The notes below the pieces were generated by a model. The model made no database searches, was not told the DNA's origin, and saw only the letters and a list, made by a program, of their open reading frames with translations. The translations under genes and the position numbers were made by a program. From NCBI RefSeq assembly GCF_035117555.1, contig NZ_JAYKPK010000009.1, forward strand, positions 108,986-172,985: a stretch of DNA of 64,000 bases, read 5' to 3'. This document shows, in pieces, positions 16,022 through 24,272 of this stretch. The DNA is from Yoonia sp035117555. GTDB taxonomy: Bacteria; Pseudomonadota; Alphaproteobacteria; Rhodobacterales; Rhodobacteraceae. Within the stretch, counting starts at the first letter, position 1; each line of letters starts with the position of its first letter.

Positions 16022-18418
16022 TTACCCGCGCAGAATGCCGCCCGTCGCCTTGGTCACCTTGTCGACGATCTTCGCGCTGACAGCCTCGATATCGGCATCT
16101 TTCAGTGTTGCCGTCGTGGGTTGCAGGCGCACCGAGACGGCGAGGGATTTCTTGCCCTCACCCAGATTGCCACCGATGAACTGGTCGAACACCCGGACAT
16201 CGCTGATCAAGGCCTTGTCAGCCCCTATCGCGGCATTGACCAGCGTCAGCGCTTCGACGTCCGCATCCACGACAAAGGCAAAGTCACGCTCGACCGCTTG
16301 CAGGTCGGTCGCGACCAACGCGGGCCGTGTGGTGGTTTTCGACTTCGGCACCGGCACTTCATCCGGCCAGATGGTGAAGCCGACGGCGGGTCCTTTGATA
16401 TCCATCTCGCGCAGCACCTTGGGGTGCAATTCGCCGAACACGGCGAGCACCTTTTTCGGACCAAGGCAAATCATGCCGTGCCGTCCGGGGTGCCACCATT
16501 CCGCCGCGCCGCGCAGGATCTGCACCTTGGCGGGCGCGCCGATGGCGGCAAGGACGGATTCAGCATCGGCCTTGGCATCATAGAGATCGACGGCGCGGGA
16601 GGTGCCGTGGACTTCTTTACTGGCCGTCTTGCCGATCAGGATGCCGGTGATCAGGTTGTGCTGTTCGCCCGGCTCACCACCGTGGAAACCGGCACCGACC
16701 TCGAACAAGGCCATATCCATGAAACCACGCGCCTGATTGCGCGCGGCGGCACGCAGAAGGGCGGGCAGCAGGTTGGGCCGCATATGCGACAATTCGCTGG
16801 AAATCGGGTTTTCCAGCTTCGTCGCATCATCGCCGCCGCCGAACAGGGATGCTGCCTGCTGATCGACAAAGCTGTAGGTGACGCATTCATTATAGCCCAG
16901 CGCCGCCATCGTCCGGCGCGCGGATTGCTGCCGCTGCTGGCCTTGGGTCAGGATCGGTTTCGGGACACCGGCCTGCATCCGTGGCATCGGCTTGCCTTGC
17001 AGCTTGGTCAGCGAGGCGATGCGCGCGACCTCTTCGACCAGATCAGCCTCGCCCTGCACGTCGGGGCGCCAGGATGGGACATGCGCCATGTCGCCTTCCA
17101 GATGGAAGCCGAGCGCGGTCAAAGTCTGGCGCTGGGTGCTTTCGGGGATATCCATACCGACAAGGCTGATGACGCGCTGCGCATCAAGGCGGTAAGCACG
17201 GGATGTATCAGGCACCTCGCCTGCGATGATCAGTTCTGACGCCTCACCGCCCGCGTGATCCACGATCATCCGCACGGCATGTTCCAGACCTTCGGGCGTG
17301 AAGGCCGGATCAATGCCGCGTTCAAAGCGATAGCGGGCGTCGGAATTGATCTTCAACGCGCGGCCGGTATAGGCAATCTGGACCGGGTCCCAATAGGCGC
17401 TTTCGACAAAGACGTTCACGGTATCCTCGGTGCAGCCTGTCGCAGCACCGCCCATGATGCCCGCAATGCTTTCGACGCCCTGATCGTCGGAAATCGCGAT
17501 CTGGCCGGGTTGCAAGGTATAGGTCTTGTCATCCAGTGCGACGATGCTCTCGCCGCCCTTGGCACGGTGAACGCGGATATCGCCCTGCACCTTGTCAGCG
17601 TCGAACACATGCAAGGGCCGGTTCAGGTCATAGGTGAACCAATTGGTCACATCGACCAGAAAGCTGATCGGGCGCAGACCGATGGCGCGCAATTGGGTTT
17701 GCAGCCAGTCCGGGCTTGGTCCGTTTTTGACGCCCCGGATCAAACGACCACAGAAAACCGGGCAGCCGTCGCGCGTATCGTCAGCAATAGACACATTCAG
17801 ATCGGCGGTGAAATTGGCAGGCACCGGATCGACCGTGACTGGTTTCAACGTGCCAAGGCCGCGCGCCGCCAGATCGCGGGCAATGCCGCGCACGCCGAGC
17901 GCGTCGGGGCGGTTTGGAGTGATGGCGATTTCGATCACCGGATCGACCTTGTCGGGCTGGTTCTGCGCCAGCCAGTCGGTGAAGCTTTGCCCGACCTCGC
18001 CAGAGGGCAGTTCGATGATGCCGTCATGTTCTTCTGACAGTTCCATCTCACGCTCGGAACACATCATGCCGTAGCTTTCGATGCCCCTGATCTTGCCCAC
18101 GCCGATCGTCGTGTCGATGCCCGGCACATAAGTGCCGGGGCTGGCGATCACCACGGTGATGCCCGCGCGGGCATTGGGCGCGCCGCAGATGATCTGGGTC
18201 AGACCGTCCTTGGTCTGCACCTGACAGACGCGGAGTTTATCCGCATCGGGGTGTTTCTCCGCGCTTTCGACATAGCCGATGGTGAAATCCGCCAGCTTTG
18301 CGGCGGGGTTTTCCACACCTTCGACTTCCAACCCAAGGTCGGTCAGCGTCTCGGTGATCAGATCGACCGAGGCGTCAGTGTCGAGGTGGTGTTTCAGCCA
18401 GGAGAGCGTGAATTTCAT
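16022..18418 (-). CDS. pheT: phenylalanine-tRNA ligase beta subunit
   Basis: The large subunit of the alpha2-beta2 synthetase that charges tRNA-Phe. The 798-residue protein begins MKFTLSWLKHHLDTDAS. It has the EMAP/OB tRNA-binding domain (about 40-150), the B3/B4 editing domain, the B5 domain, a catalytic-like core and the C-terminal anticodon-binding FDX domain (FAFVVDADVEALTLV). The ATG at 18418 gives the conserved N-terminus; a GTG at 18433 would add five residues. pheS lies 3.6 kb away instead of directly upstream, separated by a gene on the other strand, so this copy needs its own promoter. Confidence 0.96.
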   Translation of the reverse strand: MKFTLSWLKHHLDTDASVDLITETLTDLGLEVEGVENPAAKLADFTIGYVESAEKHPDADKLRVCQVQTKDGLTQIICGAPNARAGITVVIASPGTYVPGIDTTIGVGKIRGIESYGMMCSEREMELSEEHDGIIELPSGEVGQSFTDWLAQNQPDKVDPVIEIAITPNRPDALGVRGIARDLAARGLGTLKPVTVDPVPANFTADLNVSIADDTRDGCPVFCGRLIRGVKNGPSPDWLQTQLRAIGLRPISFLVDVTNWFTYDLNRPLHVFDADKVQGDIRVHRAKGGESIVALDDKTYTLQPGQIAISDDQGVESIAGIMGGAATGCTEDTVNVFVESAYWDPVQIAYTGRALKINSDARYRFERGIDPAFTPEGLEHAVRMIVDHAGGEASELIIAGEVPDTSRAYRLDAQRVISLVGMDIPESTQRQTLTALGFHLEGDMAHVPSWRPDVQGEADLVEEVARIASLTKLQGKPMPRMQAGVPKPILTQGQQRQQSARRTMAALGYNECVTYSFVDQQAASLFGGGDDATKLENPISSELSHMRPNLLPALLRAAARNQARGFMDMALFEVGAGFHGGEPGEQHNLITGILIGKTASKEVHGTSRAVDLYDAKADAESVLAAIGAPAKVQILRGAAEWWHPGRHGMICLGPKKVLAVFGELHPKVLREMDIKGPAVGFTIWPDEVPVPKSKTTTRPALVATDLQAVERDFAFVVDADVEALTLVNAAIGADKALISDVRVFDQFIGGNLGEGKKSLAVSVRLQPTTATLKDADIEAVSAKIVDKVTKATGGILRG

Positions 18419-18485
18419 CTGTTTATCCAGCACAAGTCATTTGCAAGCGATCTAACCGATATCGCAGCGATGCGAAAGACCGTTG

Positions 18486-18503
18486 GGCGGGGTTCACCCC
18501 GCC
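18486..18503. repeat. palindromic GGCGGGGTTCACCCCGCC element
   Basis: A perfect eight-base dyad around TC, between the divergent pheT and 5'-nucleotidase genes. It belongs to the same family as the copies at 14732, 20567 and 38536. Confidence 0.75.
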
Positions 18504-18586
18504 TGCCCGCCAGAGGCGCAACCTGCGGACAAATCTGTTACATCGGGGCGATAGACCACAGCGACATCCAAAAATGAGGTTCTCCC

Positions 18587-20551
18587 ATGATCGCCATGTC
18601 CCGCCGTCAGTTCCTGCTGACCTCCACTGCCGGCAGCTTTGTCGTGCTGCACCCTTTTGCCGCGCGCGCGCAGGCAGGTCAGGCGCATCTGCGGATTCTG
18701 GCGACCACCGACCTGCATTGCCATGTCCAGCCCTATGATTACTACGCAGACCGGCCCAATGACACGATGGGTCTGGCGCGCACCGCCAGCCTGATCGCCG
18801 CCGTCCGGGCCGAAGCGGGCAACAGCATCACCGTCGATAACGGCGATTACATGCAGGGCAATCCGATGGCCGATTTCATCGCCTATTCCAAAGGCATGAA
18901 AGAGGGCGATCTGCATCCGGTCATCGCGGGCATGAATGCGCTGGGCTTTGATGCGGGGACTTTGGGCAACCATGAATTCAACTATGGCCTGCCGTTCCTC
19001 GATCTGGTCAATGCGCGCGCGGATTTTCCCGTGCTCTGCGCCAATGTTGCCAAGACCCTTGGGGCGACCCCGCGCGAGGACGATCTTTACGCCCCCGCCT
19101 ATACGATCCTTGAGCGCGAATTGACCGATGGCAGCGGAGCCGCCTTGCCGATCCGCATCGGGCTGATCGGCTTTGTCCCGCCGCAGATCCTGCAATGGGA
19201 CCGCAGCCATCTGGACGGCAAGGTCGCCGTGCGTGACATCGTCGCCGCAGCCGAGGCCTGGGTGCCGCAGATGCGCGAAGACGGGGCCGATATCGTCATC
19301 GCGCTGTGCCATTCCGGCATCGATACCGGCCCCTATGCCGAAGGCATGGAAAACGCCGCCCTGCATCTGGCGGGGGTGGACGGCATCGACGCGCTGGTTA
19401 CCGGCCACCATCACCGCCAGTTCCCCGGCCCCGATTTTGAAGGCGACGGTATCGACAATGCAGCAGGCACTTTGCGCGGCAAGCCCGCTGTGATGCCCGG
19501 TTTCTGGGGCAGCTATATGGGGCTGATCGACCTGCTGTTGACCCATGACGGCGGCACATGGTCGGTGACGTCCCACGAATCCACCCTACGCCCGATTTCC
19601 GAGCGGCAGGAAGATAACACCATCACCCCGCTGGTCACCGATTTCGCCCCGGTGATCGCCGCCACCGCGCAGACCCATGACGATACGCTGGCCTATATCC
19701 GCGCAGAGGTCGGCCAGACCGCCGCACCGCTGCACAGCTATTTCGCGCTCGTTGCCGATGATCCGTCAGTGCAGATCGTCAGCCTCGCGCAGATGTGGTA
19801 TGTGGAACAGCTGCTGCAAGGCACCGACCATGCCGGCCTGCCGATCCTGTCGGCGGCGGCACCGTTCAAGGCCGGTGGCCGTGGCGGCCCGGAATATTAC
19901 ACCGATGTCGCCACCGGCCCGGTCGCGATCAAGAATGTCGCTGATCTTTACCTGTATCCCAATACTTTGCAGGCGGTGCGGATCACCGGCGCGCAATTGA
20001 AAGACTGGCTGGAGCGCAGCGCCGGGATGTTCAACCAGATCACCCCGGGTGAGGCCGATCAGCCGCTGATCAACACCGCCTTCCCCAGCTATAATTTCGA
20101 CGTGATCGATGGGGTAACCTATCAGATCGACCTGACCCAGCCGTCGAAGTACGACAGTGAAGGCGCGCTGGTCGATGCCGCCGCCAATCGCATCGTTGAT
20201 CTGATGTATGATGGCGCGCCGGTCGATCCGGCGGCGGAATTCATCGTGGCGACCAATAATTACCGTGCCGGTGGCGGCGGCAGCTTTCCCGGTGCCGATG
20301 GCAGCACGACGATCCTGCAGGCGCCCGACACCAACCGCGATGTGATCGTGCGCTATATCGTCGATCAGGGCACGATCAGCCCGGCGGCGGATGCGAACTG
20401 GACCTTTGCGCCGGTTGCGGGGGCGAGTGTGACCTTCGACACCGGGCCGAAAGCCGCGACCTATCTGCCCGAAGTGCAGGCGCGCGGTCTGGTGATTGAG
20501 GCTGCGGGCGACGGCGCGGATGGCTTTGCGCGGTTCCGGATTACGCTGTAG
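18587..20551 (+). CDS. bifunctional 2',3'-cyclic-nucleotide 2'-phosphodiesterase/3'-nucleotidase-type 5'-nucleotidase
   Basis: A 654-residue periplasmic metallophosphatase. A twin-arginine signal (SRRQFLLTSTAGSFVVLHPF, cut near AQA) suggests folded export. The catalytic domain has ATTDLHCHVQPYDYY, DNGDYMQGNP, GTLGNHEFNYG, and the CHSG and GHHHRQFPG metal-ligand motifs. The C-terminal 5'-nucleotidase domain binds the base (NVADLYLYPNTLQAVRITGAQLKDWLER). CpdB-like enzymes release phosphate from extracellular nucleotides. The ATG at 18587 has GAGGT six bases upstream. It sits inside the pheS-pheT gap on the opposite strand and is flanked on both sides by palindromic repeats. Confidence 0.87.
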   Translation: MIAMSRRQFLLTSTAGSFVVLHPFAARAQAGQAHLRILATTDLHCHVQPYDYYADRPNDTMGLARTASLIAAVRAEAGNSITVDNGDYMQGNPMADFIAYSKGMKEGDLHPVIAGMNALGFDAGTLGNHEFNYGLPFLDLVNARADFPVLCANVAKTLGATPREDDLYAPAYTILERELTDGSGAALPIRIGLIGFVPPQILQWDRSHLDGKVAVRDIVAAAEAWVPQMREDGADIVIALCHSGIDTGPYAEGMENAALHLAGVDGIDALVTGHHHRQFPGPDFEGDGIDNAAGTLRGKPAVMPGFWGSYMGLIDLLLTHDGGTWSVTSHESTLRPISERQEDNTITPLVTDFAPVIAATAQTHDDTLAYIRAEVGQTAAPLHSYFALVADDPSVQIVSLAQMWYVEQLLQGTDHAGLPILSAAAPFKAGGRGGPEYYTDVATGPVAIKNVADLYLYPNTLQAVRITGAQLKDWLERSAGMFNQITPGEADQPLINTAFPSYNFDVIDGVTYQIDLTQPSKYDSEGALVDAAANRIVDLMYDGAPVDPAAEFIVATNNYRAGGGGSFPGADGSTTILQAPDTNRDVIVRYIVDQGTISPAADANWTFAPVAGASVTFDTGPKAATYLPEVQARGLVIEAAGDGADGFARFRITL

Positions 20552-20566
20552 CCTTTGTGCCGGGAT

Positions 20567-20584
20567 GGCGGGGTGAACCCCGCC
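20567..20584. repeat. palindromic GGCGGGGTGAACCCCGCC element
   Basis: An exact inverted copy of the element at 18486, placed between the convergent 5'-nucleotidase and ASCH genes, where it may serve as a two-way terminator. CTAC follows it, as in other copies read in this orientation. Confidence 0.75.
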
Positions 20585-20609
20585 CTACGGATCAGCACTG
20601 GGCGCGCGC

Positions 20610-21038
20610 TTAAAGCTCGCGCCCGGCCAGGTCTTCGACCAGCACGAAATGTTCGAACACCAGCATCATTTCGGGGTCAAAGCCGCCATTGCGTTTGAAA
20701 TAGGCTTTGTGATCCTTGCGCCAGCCTAAAAGGCTGTCGTTCTCACCCTCGGCCAAAGCCATTTCCTCGGTCACGTCACAATAGCGAATCTGTTCCACCT
20801 TGGTGGTGCGGATGACCAGCGCAGGGGTGCCGTCCCAATTGGCGGCGATATCGCAGCGGCCCACGACGGGCATGGCATCGGGGTCGTCTTCGAAATCCGA
20901 GGCCGCCGCACAGGTCGCGGTTTTCTTGCGCTGGCGGACGAGGCCGATCAGGTATTGGCACAGCTCCGGCGTGTCACCGAAACGAAAGGTGCCCGCGCCG
21001 GGGTAGGTGTCTTGCAGGTCTTCGGTGTCATCACTCAT
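20610..21038 (-). CDS. ASCH domain protein
   Basis: A 142-residue protein with the ASCH fold, a PUA-like beta barrel thought to bind RNA. Visible family features are FRFGDTPELCQYLIGLVRQRKKTATC at about 17-42, the VVGRCDIAANWDG strand, and the VTEEMALAEGENDSLLGWRKDHKAYF helix. Related proteins have been proposed as RNA-binding regulators, or as amidohydrolases such as YqfB. The function here is unknown. Three identical 20-bp palindromic elements lie just upstream of the start and could control it. Confidence 0.8.
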   Translation of the reverse strand: MSDDTEDLQDTYPGAGTFRFGDTPELCQYLIGLVRQRKKTATCAAASDFEDDPDAMPVVGRCDIAANWDGTPALVIRTTKVEQIRYCDVTEEMALAEGENDSLLGWRKDHKAYFKRNGGFDPEMMLVFEHFVLVEDLAGREL

Positions 21039-21069
21039 GGTCTTGGCCTTTCACGGGCTGGGGCGGCAA

Positions 21070-21157
21070 ATCTTCCCCGCGGGGAAGGTCGCATGGTATC
21101 TTCCCCGCGGGGAAGGTGAAAGACCGGGCTTTGTGATATCTTCCCCGCGGGGAAGGT
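21070..21157. repeat. three identical 20-bp palindromic elements
   Basis: ATCTTCCCCGCGGGGAAGGT occurs exactly at 21070-21089, 21098-21117 and 21138-21157. The core CTTCCCCGCGGGGAAG is a perfect 16-bp palindrome. Copies are separated by 8 and 20 bases. All lie 32-119 bases upstream of the ASCH start. The unequal spacing argues against CRISPR. A cooperative operator array or expanded hairpin repeat is possible. Confidence 0.85.
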
Positions 21158-21320
21158 TTTGCGTGACGCTGGCGGGGTGAAGCGCGGCAGGGCGGAGACT
21201 CACGCGGATGTGGATCTGAGGTCAGGATAGCGCAGAGGGGTTGATAAAGGGTTAAGGGTGCGAACTGAGGGTTGAGGGTGGGAGGTCTGAGACAGGTGGC
21301 GGTGGTCTACAAACACATAA

Positions 21321-21337
21321 CCCCGCACAAGGCGGGG
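21321..21337. repeat. GC hairpin, possible relic of the palindrome family
   Basis: CCCCGC-ACAAG-GCGGGG followed by CTAC. The arms and flank resemble the 18-bp palindrome family, but the centre is longer. It could equally be a terminator-like hairpin without a T-run. Confidence 0.5.
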
Positions 21338-21426
21338 CTACGGGACGTTGACATTATTTAGACTACTCTGGATTTGTCATCATCCGGCGAGCAGCCTGCC
21401 CAGTAATCTAGGTCTTAAGCCCGATG

Positions 21427-21468
21427 AACGGGATACATTGGATAGATAACGGGATACATTGGATAGAT
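21427..21468. repeat. perfect 21-bp tandem duplication
   Basis: A 21-base unit beginning AACGGGATACATTGGATAG is repeated twice head to tail, 21427-21447 and 21448-21468. It lies about 95 bases downstream of the stop of the small gene at 21564 (minus strand), in AT-richer DNA. Confidence 0.85.
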
Positions 21469-21563
21469 AGCGTATCGCCAGTTAATATTCAATGACCAGC
21501 AAGGCCCAAGCCGTGCAAGCATCGGATTAAGCCATATCCGATATTATCCGACGATAGTCAGCT

Positions 21564-22016
21564 TCAAGAATTAGCATTCCGAAATGCTTCTTTAAATTTT
21601 CCAGGTCTTAAAGTTGAAAGGTCTTCTCGGGCCAGCGCAACAAACTTGTCAACTTGCTCAAAAAACTTAACATTTAGCATCGATGCGCTAGCCTCCTCAG
21701 GTGTTAGCAGCCATATGGTCCGAACGGTGTTTGCCAATTCACGCGCGTAAGCAGCGATATTATTCGGGCAACTTACACGGATATCAAATTCAATTGAGCT
21801 TAACACTTCACTCGAGTCATGTCCGATAGGTAGCCCCTTCGCTACATTCATCCGACAAGCTAGCACGTGCGAAACAAAACGGCTGTAAAGCTCCGTCCTG
21901 CGCACCGCTTCGTTATTTCTTAGGTCATCATTGCGTTTAATAAAATAAAGGTAAATGGCACCACACAACGCAGCGAAAGGAGCGAGCGACTGTGTAAGTC
22001 CCAGCACCAAATCCAT
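21564..22016 (-). CDS. small membrane-anchored protein of unknown function
   Basis: A 150-residue protein with one N-terminal membrane span (LVLGLTQSLAPFAALCGAIYLYFI, about 3-26). A soluble alpha-helical domain follows, with NEAVRRTELYSRFVSH and a later LLTPEEASASMLNVKFFEQVDKFVALARE segment. I recognise no family. The base composition is clearly AT-richer than its neighbours, which suggests recent transfer. It begins six bases past the pheS stop (an overlapping GTG at 22022 is also possible), so translation is probably coupled to pheS. AGG lies six bases before the chosen ATG. Confidence 0.65.
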   Translation of the reverse strand: MDLVLGLTQSLAPFAALCGAIYLYFIKRNDDLRNNEAVRRTELYSRFVSHVLACRMNVAKGLPIGHDSSEVLSSIEFDIRVSCPNNIAAYARELANTVRTIWLLTPEEASASMLNVKFFEQVDKFVALAREDLSTLRPGKFKEAFRNANS

Positions 22017-22018
22017 GC

Positions 22019-23092
22019 TCACCTGCTCAACCCACCATGCAGCGTCGGCACATCCAGTGACGCAAAGCCGTAATGCCGCAGCCAGCGCAGGTCAGAATCA
22101 AAGAACGCGCGCAAATCCGGTATCCCGTATTTCAGCATCGCGATCCGGTCGATGCCCATGCCGAAGGCGAAGCCTTGCCATTGGGTCGGGTCGACGCCTG
22201 CGGATTGCAGCACATGCGGATGCACCATGCCGGAGCCCAGCACTTCCAGCCAGCCATCGCCTTCGCCGATCTTAAGCTGACCATCGACCCAGGAACATTG
22301 GATATCCACCTCGGCCGAGGGTTCGGTGAAGGGGAAATGCGAGGCGCGGAAACGAGTCTTGATCCCGTCCACCTCGAAAAAGGCGGCGAAGAATTCTTCG
22401 AGCACCCATTTGAGATTGGCCATGGAAATGTCCTTGTCGATGGCCAGTCCTTCGACCTGATTGAACATCGGGGTATGGGTCTGGTCGTAATCGGCGCGGT
22501 AAACGCGGCCCGGGGCAATGATGCGGCAGGGCGCGCCGAACTTTTCCATATGGCGGATCTGCACCGGGCTGGTGTGGGTGCGCAGCACATGCGGCGGGCG
22601 GTTATCGCCCTGCGCGCGGTGCATGTAGAATGTGTCCATCTCGGCCCGCGCGGGGTGGTGGCCGGGGATGTTCAGCGCGTCGAAATTATACCAATCGGTG
22701 TCGATCTGCGGCCCTTCGGCGACGGCAAAGCCCATATCGGCGAAGATCGCGGTGACCTCTTCGGTGACCTGGCTGATCGGGTGGATCGTGCCCTGACGGC
22801 GGGGCCGCGACGGCAGGGTCACGTCGAGCCATTCGCCGCGCAGGCGCGCATCAAGGGCGGCATCGCCGAGGGCGGCTTTTTTCGCGGCAAGGGCGCTGTT
22901 GATCTCGTCCTTCAGCGCGTTCAGGGCGGGGCCGGCGGTTTGCCGTTCCTCGGGCGTCATTTTGCCGAGTTCGCGCATGGCCGCGCTGATTTCGCCCTTT
23001 TTGCCGAGGGCGGCGATGCGCAGGTCTTCGATCTGTGCTTCGTCACCGGCTGCGGCGATCAGGGAAAGGTATTTGGCTTTCAGGTCGTCCAT
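22019..23092 (-). CDS. pheS: phenylalanine-tRNA ligase alpha subunit
   Basis: The catalytic subunit of tRNA-Phe synthetase. The 357-residue protein has the N-terminal coiled coil that grips tRNA (about 1-95), GTIHPISQVTEEVTAIFADMGF, class II motif 2 (PCRIIAPGRVYRADYDQTHTPMFNQVEGL, about 190-218) and motif 3 (FAFGMGIDRIAMLKYGI, about 310-326). It follows rplT on the same strand with a 58-residue membrane-protein gene between. A downstream orphan gene starts at its stop. pheT is displaced by about 3.6 kb. Confidence 0.96.
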   Translation of the reverse strand: MDDLKAKYLSLIAAAGDEAQIEDLRIAALGKKGEISAAMRELGKMTPEERQTAGPALNALKDEINSALAAKKAALGDAALDARLRGEWLDVTLPSRPRRQGTIHPISQVTEEVTAIFADMGFAVAEGPQIDTDWYNFDALNIPGHHPARAEMDTFYMHRAQGDNRPPHVLRTHTSPVQIRHMEKFGAPCRIIAPGRVYRADYDQTHTPMFNQVEGLAIDKDISMANLKWVLEEFFAAFFEVDGIKTRFRASHFPFTEPSAEVDIQCSWVDGQLKIGEGDGWLEVLGSGMVHPHVLQSAGVDPTQWQGFAFGMGIDRIAMLKYGIPDLRAFFDSDLRWLRHYGFASLDVPTLHGGLSR

Positions 23093-23188
23093 GGCGCGCC
23101 TCTTGATCTGGTTGTGCAGGGGTTAGCGAAAGGGCGGGGTGGGTGCAAGGTGTGGGTGGGATCCTGAGGTGTGAGGCGGAATTAACCG

Positions 23189-23365
23189 TCAAAATCGCTT
23201 GCGCAAGGTCGCTGTGATGAGCCGGTCACCGATCGCAAACGCAAGTACGTAGACACCGATATTCAGGAACTCTAATGCAAAACTGCCTTCGCCGAATGGC
23301 GAATAGGTTCTTACCAACAAGATAATCACGACTAACAAGGCCATGCGGGCAAGGACGGGCTTCAT
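23189..23365 (-). CDS. putative 58-residue two-span membrane protein
   Basis: With the ATG at 23365 the protein is 58 residues: MKPVLARMALLVVIILLVRTY forms one span and LEFLNIGVYVLAFAIGDRL a second, ending in a basic RKRF tail. GGAG lies nine bases upstream. The same frame stays open to 23533, but that extension runs into the rplT terminator hairpin, so the short form is preferred. It lies between rplT and pheS on their strand. No family is recognised. Confidence 0.45.
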   Translation of the reverse strand: MKPVLARMALLVVIILLVRTYSPFGEGSFALEFLNIGVYVLAFAIGDRLITATLRKRF

Positions 23366-23532
23366 TTCATTGATCTCCAGTGTGTGACAGATGCAGTCAC
23401 CGAGTTTGGTGATACAACTCATAATTGCAAGATATTTGGTCAGTTTGTACGGCATACCGGCCACAGCGTTAGCCGGCATATCGTCTTGGGCAATCTCTGC
23501 GACCGCATCTAAATTCTGCACCCCCCAACGCA

Positions 23533-23561
23533 AAAGACCGCCCCATCACAGAGCGGCCTTT
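23533..23561 (-). terminator. Rho-independent terminator after rplT
   Basis: Read on the minus strand, AAAGGCCGC and GCGGTCTTT pair (one G-T) around an 11-base loop, and TCTTTTG follows. It lies 24 bases after the rplT stop and would end or attenuate the rpmI-rplT transcript before pheS. Confidence 0.7.
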
Positions 23562-23584
23562 CCCGTATCACTCAACAGCAAACC

Positions 23585-23947
23585 TTACGCAGGCATCGCC
23601 GCTTTCGCCTGACCAACGATCGTCGCGAACGCCTCTGGTTCGTTCACGGCCAGATCGGCCAGAACCTTGCGGTCGACTTCGATGCCGGCGAGGGCCAGAC
23701 CATTGATGAACTTGGAGTAGTTCAGGGTCTCGTCCACCGAACGCACACCGGCGTTGATCCGCTGGATCCACAAGGCGCGGAAGTTGCGCTTGCGGTTGTG
23801 CCGGTCGCGGGTGGCATATTGGTTGGCTTTGTCGACGGCCTGTTTGGCGACCTTGAAGGTCTTGGACCGGCGATCATAATAACCCTTGGCAGCGTCGAGA
23901 ACTTTCTTGTGCCGACGATGTGTAACTGTTCCGCCTTTAACGCGCAT
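23585..23947 (-). CDS. rplT: 50S ribosomal protein L20
   Basis: A 120-residue basic protein needed early in 50S assembly. The family signature is complete: VKGGTVTHRRHKKVLDAAKGYYDRRSK at the N-terminus and NRKRNFRALWIQRINAGVR at about 50-70. It follows rpmI after 15 bases. In many bacteria L20 represses its own operon by binding the leader; no such leader structure was traced here. Confidence 0.97.
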   Translation of the reverse strand: MRVKGGTVTHRRHKKVLDAAKGYYDRRSKTFKVAKQAVDKANQYATRDRHNRKRNFRALWIQRINAGVRSVDETLNYSKFINGLALAGIEVDRKVLADLAVNEPEAFATIVGQAKAAMPA

Positions 23948-23962
23948 ATCTCAAATCCCCTG

Positions 23963-24163
23963 TTATCGTGCGTAAGGCATCATCGGCTTGATGATACCTT
24001 CGTCTTGCTTGCTCAATGTGGCGGTGCCACGAGCGTTACGGAGGAATTTGTTGCTGCGCTTGATCATGCCGTGACGCTTTCCGGCTTGGCCTGCCAGAAT
24101 GCGGCCAGTGGCCGTCACTTTGAACCGCTTTTTGCAGCTCGATTTCGTTTTCATTTTCGGCAT
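23963..24163 (-). CDS. rpmI: 50S ribosomal protein L35
   Basis: A 66-residue basic protein starting PKMKTKSSCKKRFKVTATGRI, with the conserved GKRHGMIKRSNKFLRN segment. The ATG at 24163 gives the canonical start; the longer open frame to 24205 is not conserved. It is cotranscribed with rplT. infC, often the first gene of this operon, is not present upstream; a small membrane-protein gene and pyk are there instead. Confidence 0.96.
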   Translation of the reverse strand: MPKMKTKSSCKKRFKVTATGRILAGQAGKRHGMIKRSNKFLRNARGTATLSKQDEGIIKPMMPYAR

Positions 24164-24272
24164 TTCCGTCTCCTCTGAAGGTCGGTCGGACGCGCGACTC
24201 GGCATGCCATACTGGCCGGACGCGCGGGTGAAGCTGCGCTATAGGATGCAAAACCCCGTAGTGCAAGCCGAT

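Larger units (their letters stand above)
21039..21563. other. 525-base gene-free, repeat-rich stretch in the pheS-pheT gap
   Basis: No convincing gene is visible. From left to right it holds three palindromic 20-mers (21070-21157), a purine-rich segment with repeated GGGTTGAGGGTG-like runs (about 21238-21290), a GC hairpin (21321-21337), and a 21-bp perfect tandem duplication (21427-21468). GC content drops sharply after about 21350, in step with the adjacent AT-richer small gene. This looks like a site of repeated insertion. Confidence 0.6.

Noticed and set aside
21070..21157. CRISPR array
   Set aside because: Only three palindromic 20-mers with gaps of 8 and 20 bases; spacers are unequal and far too short, and no cas genes are near.
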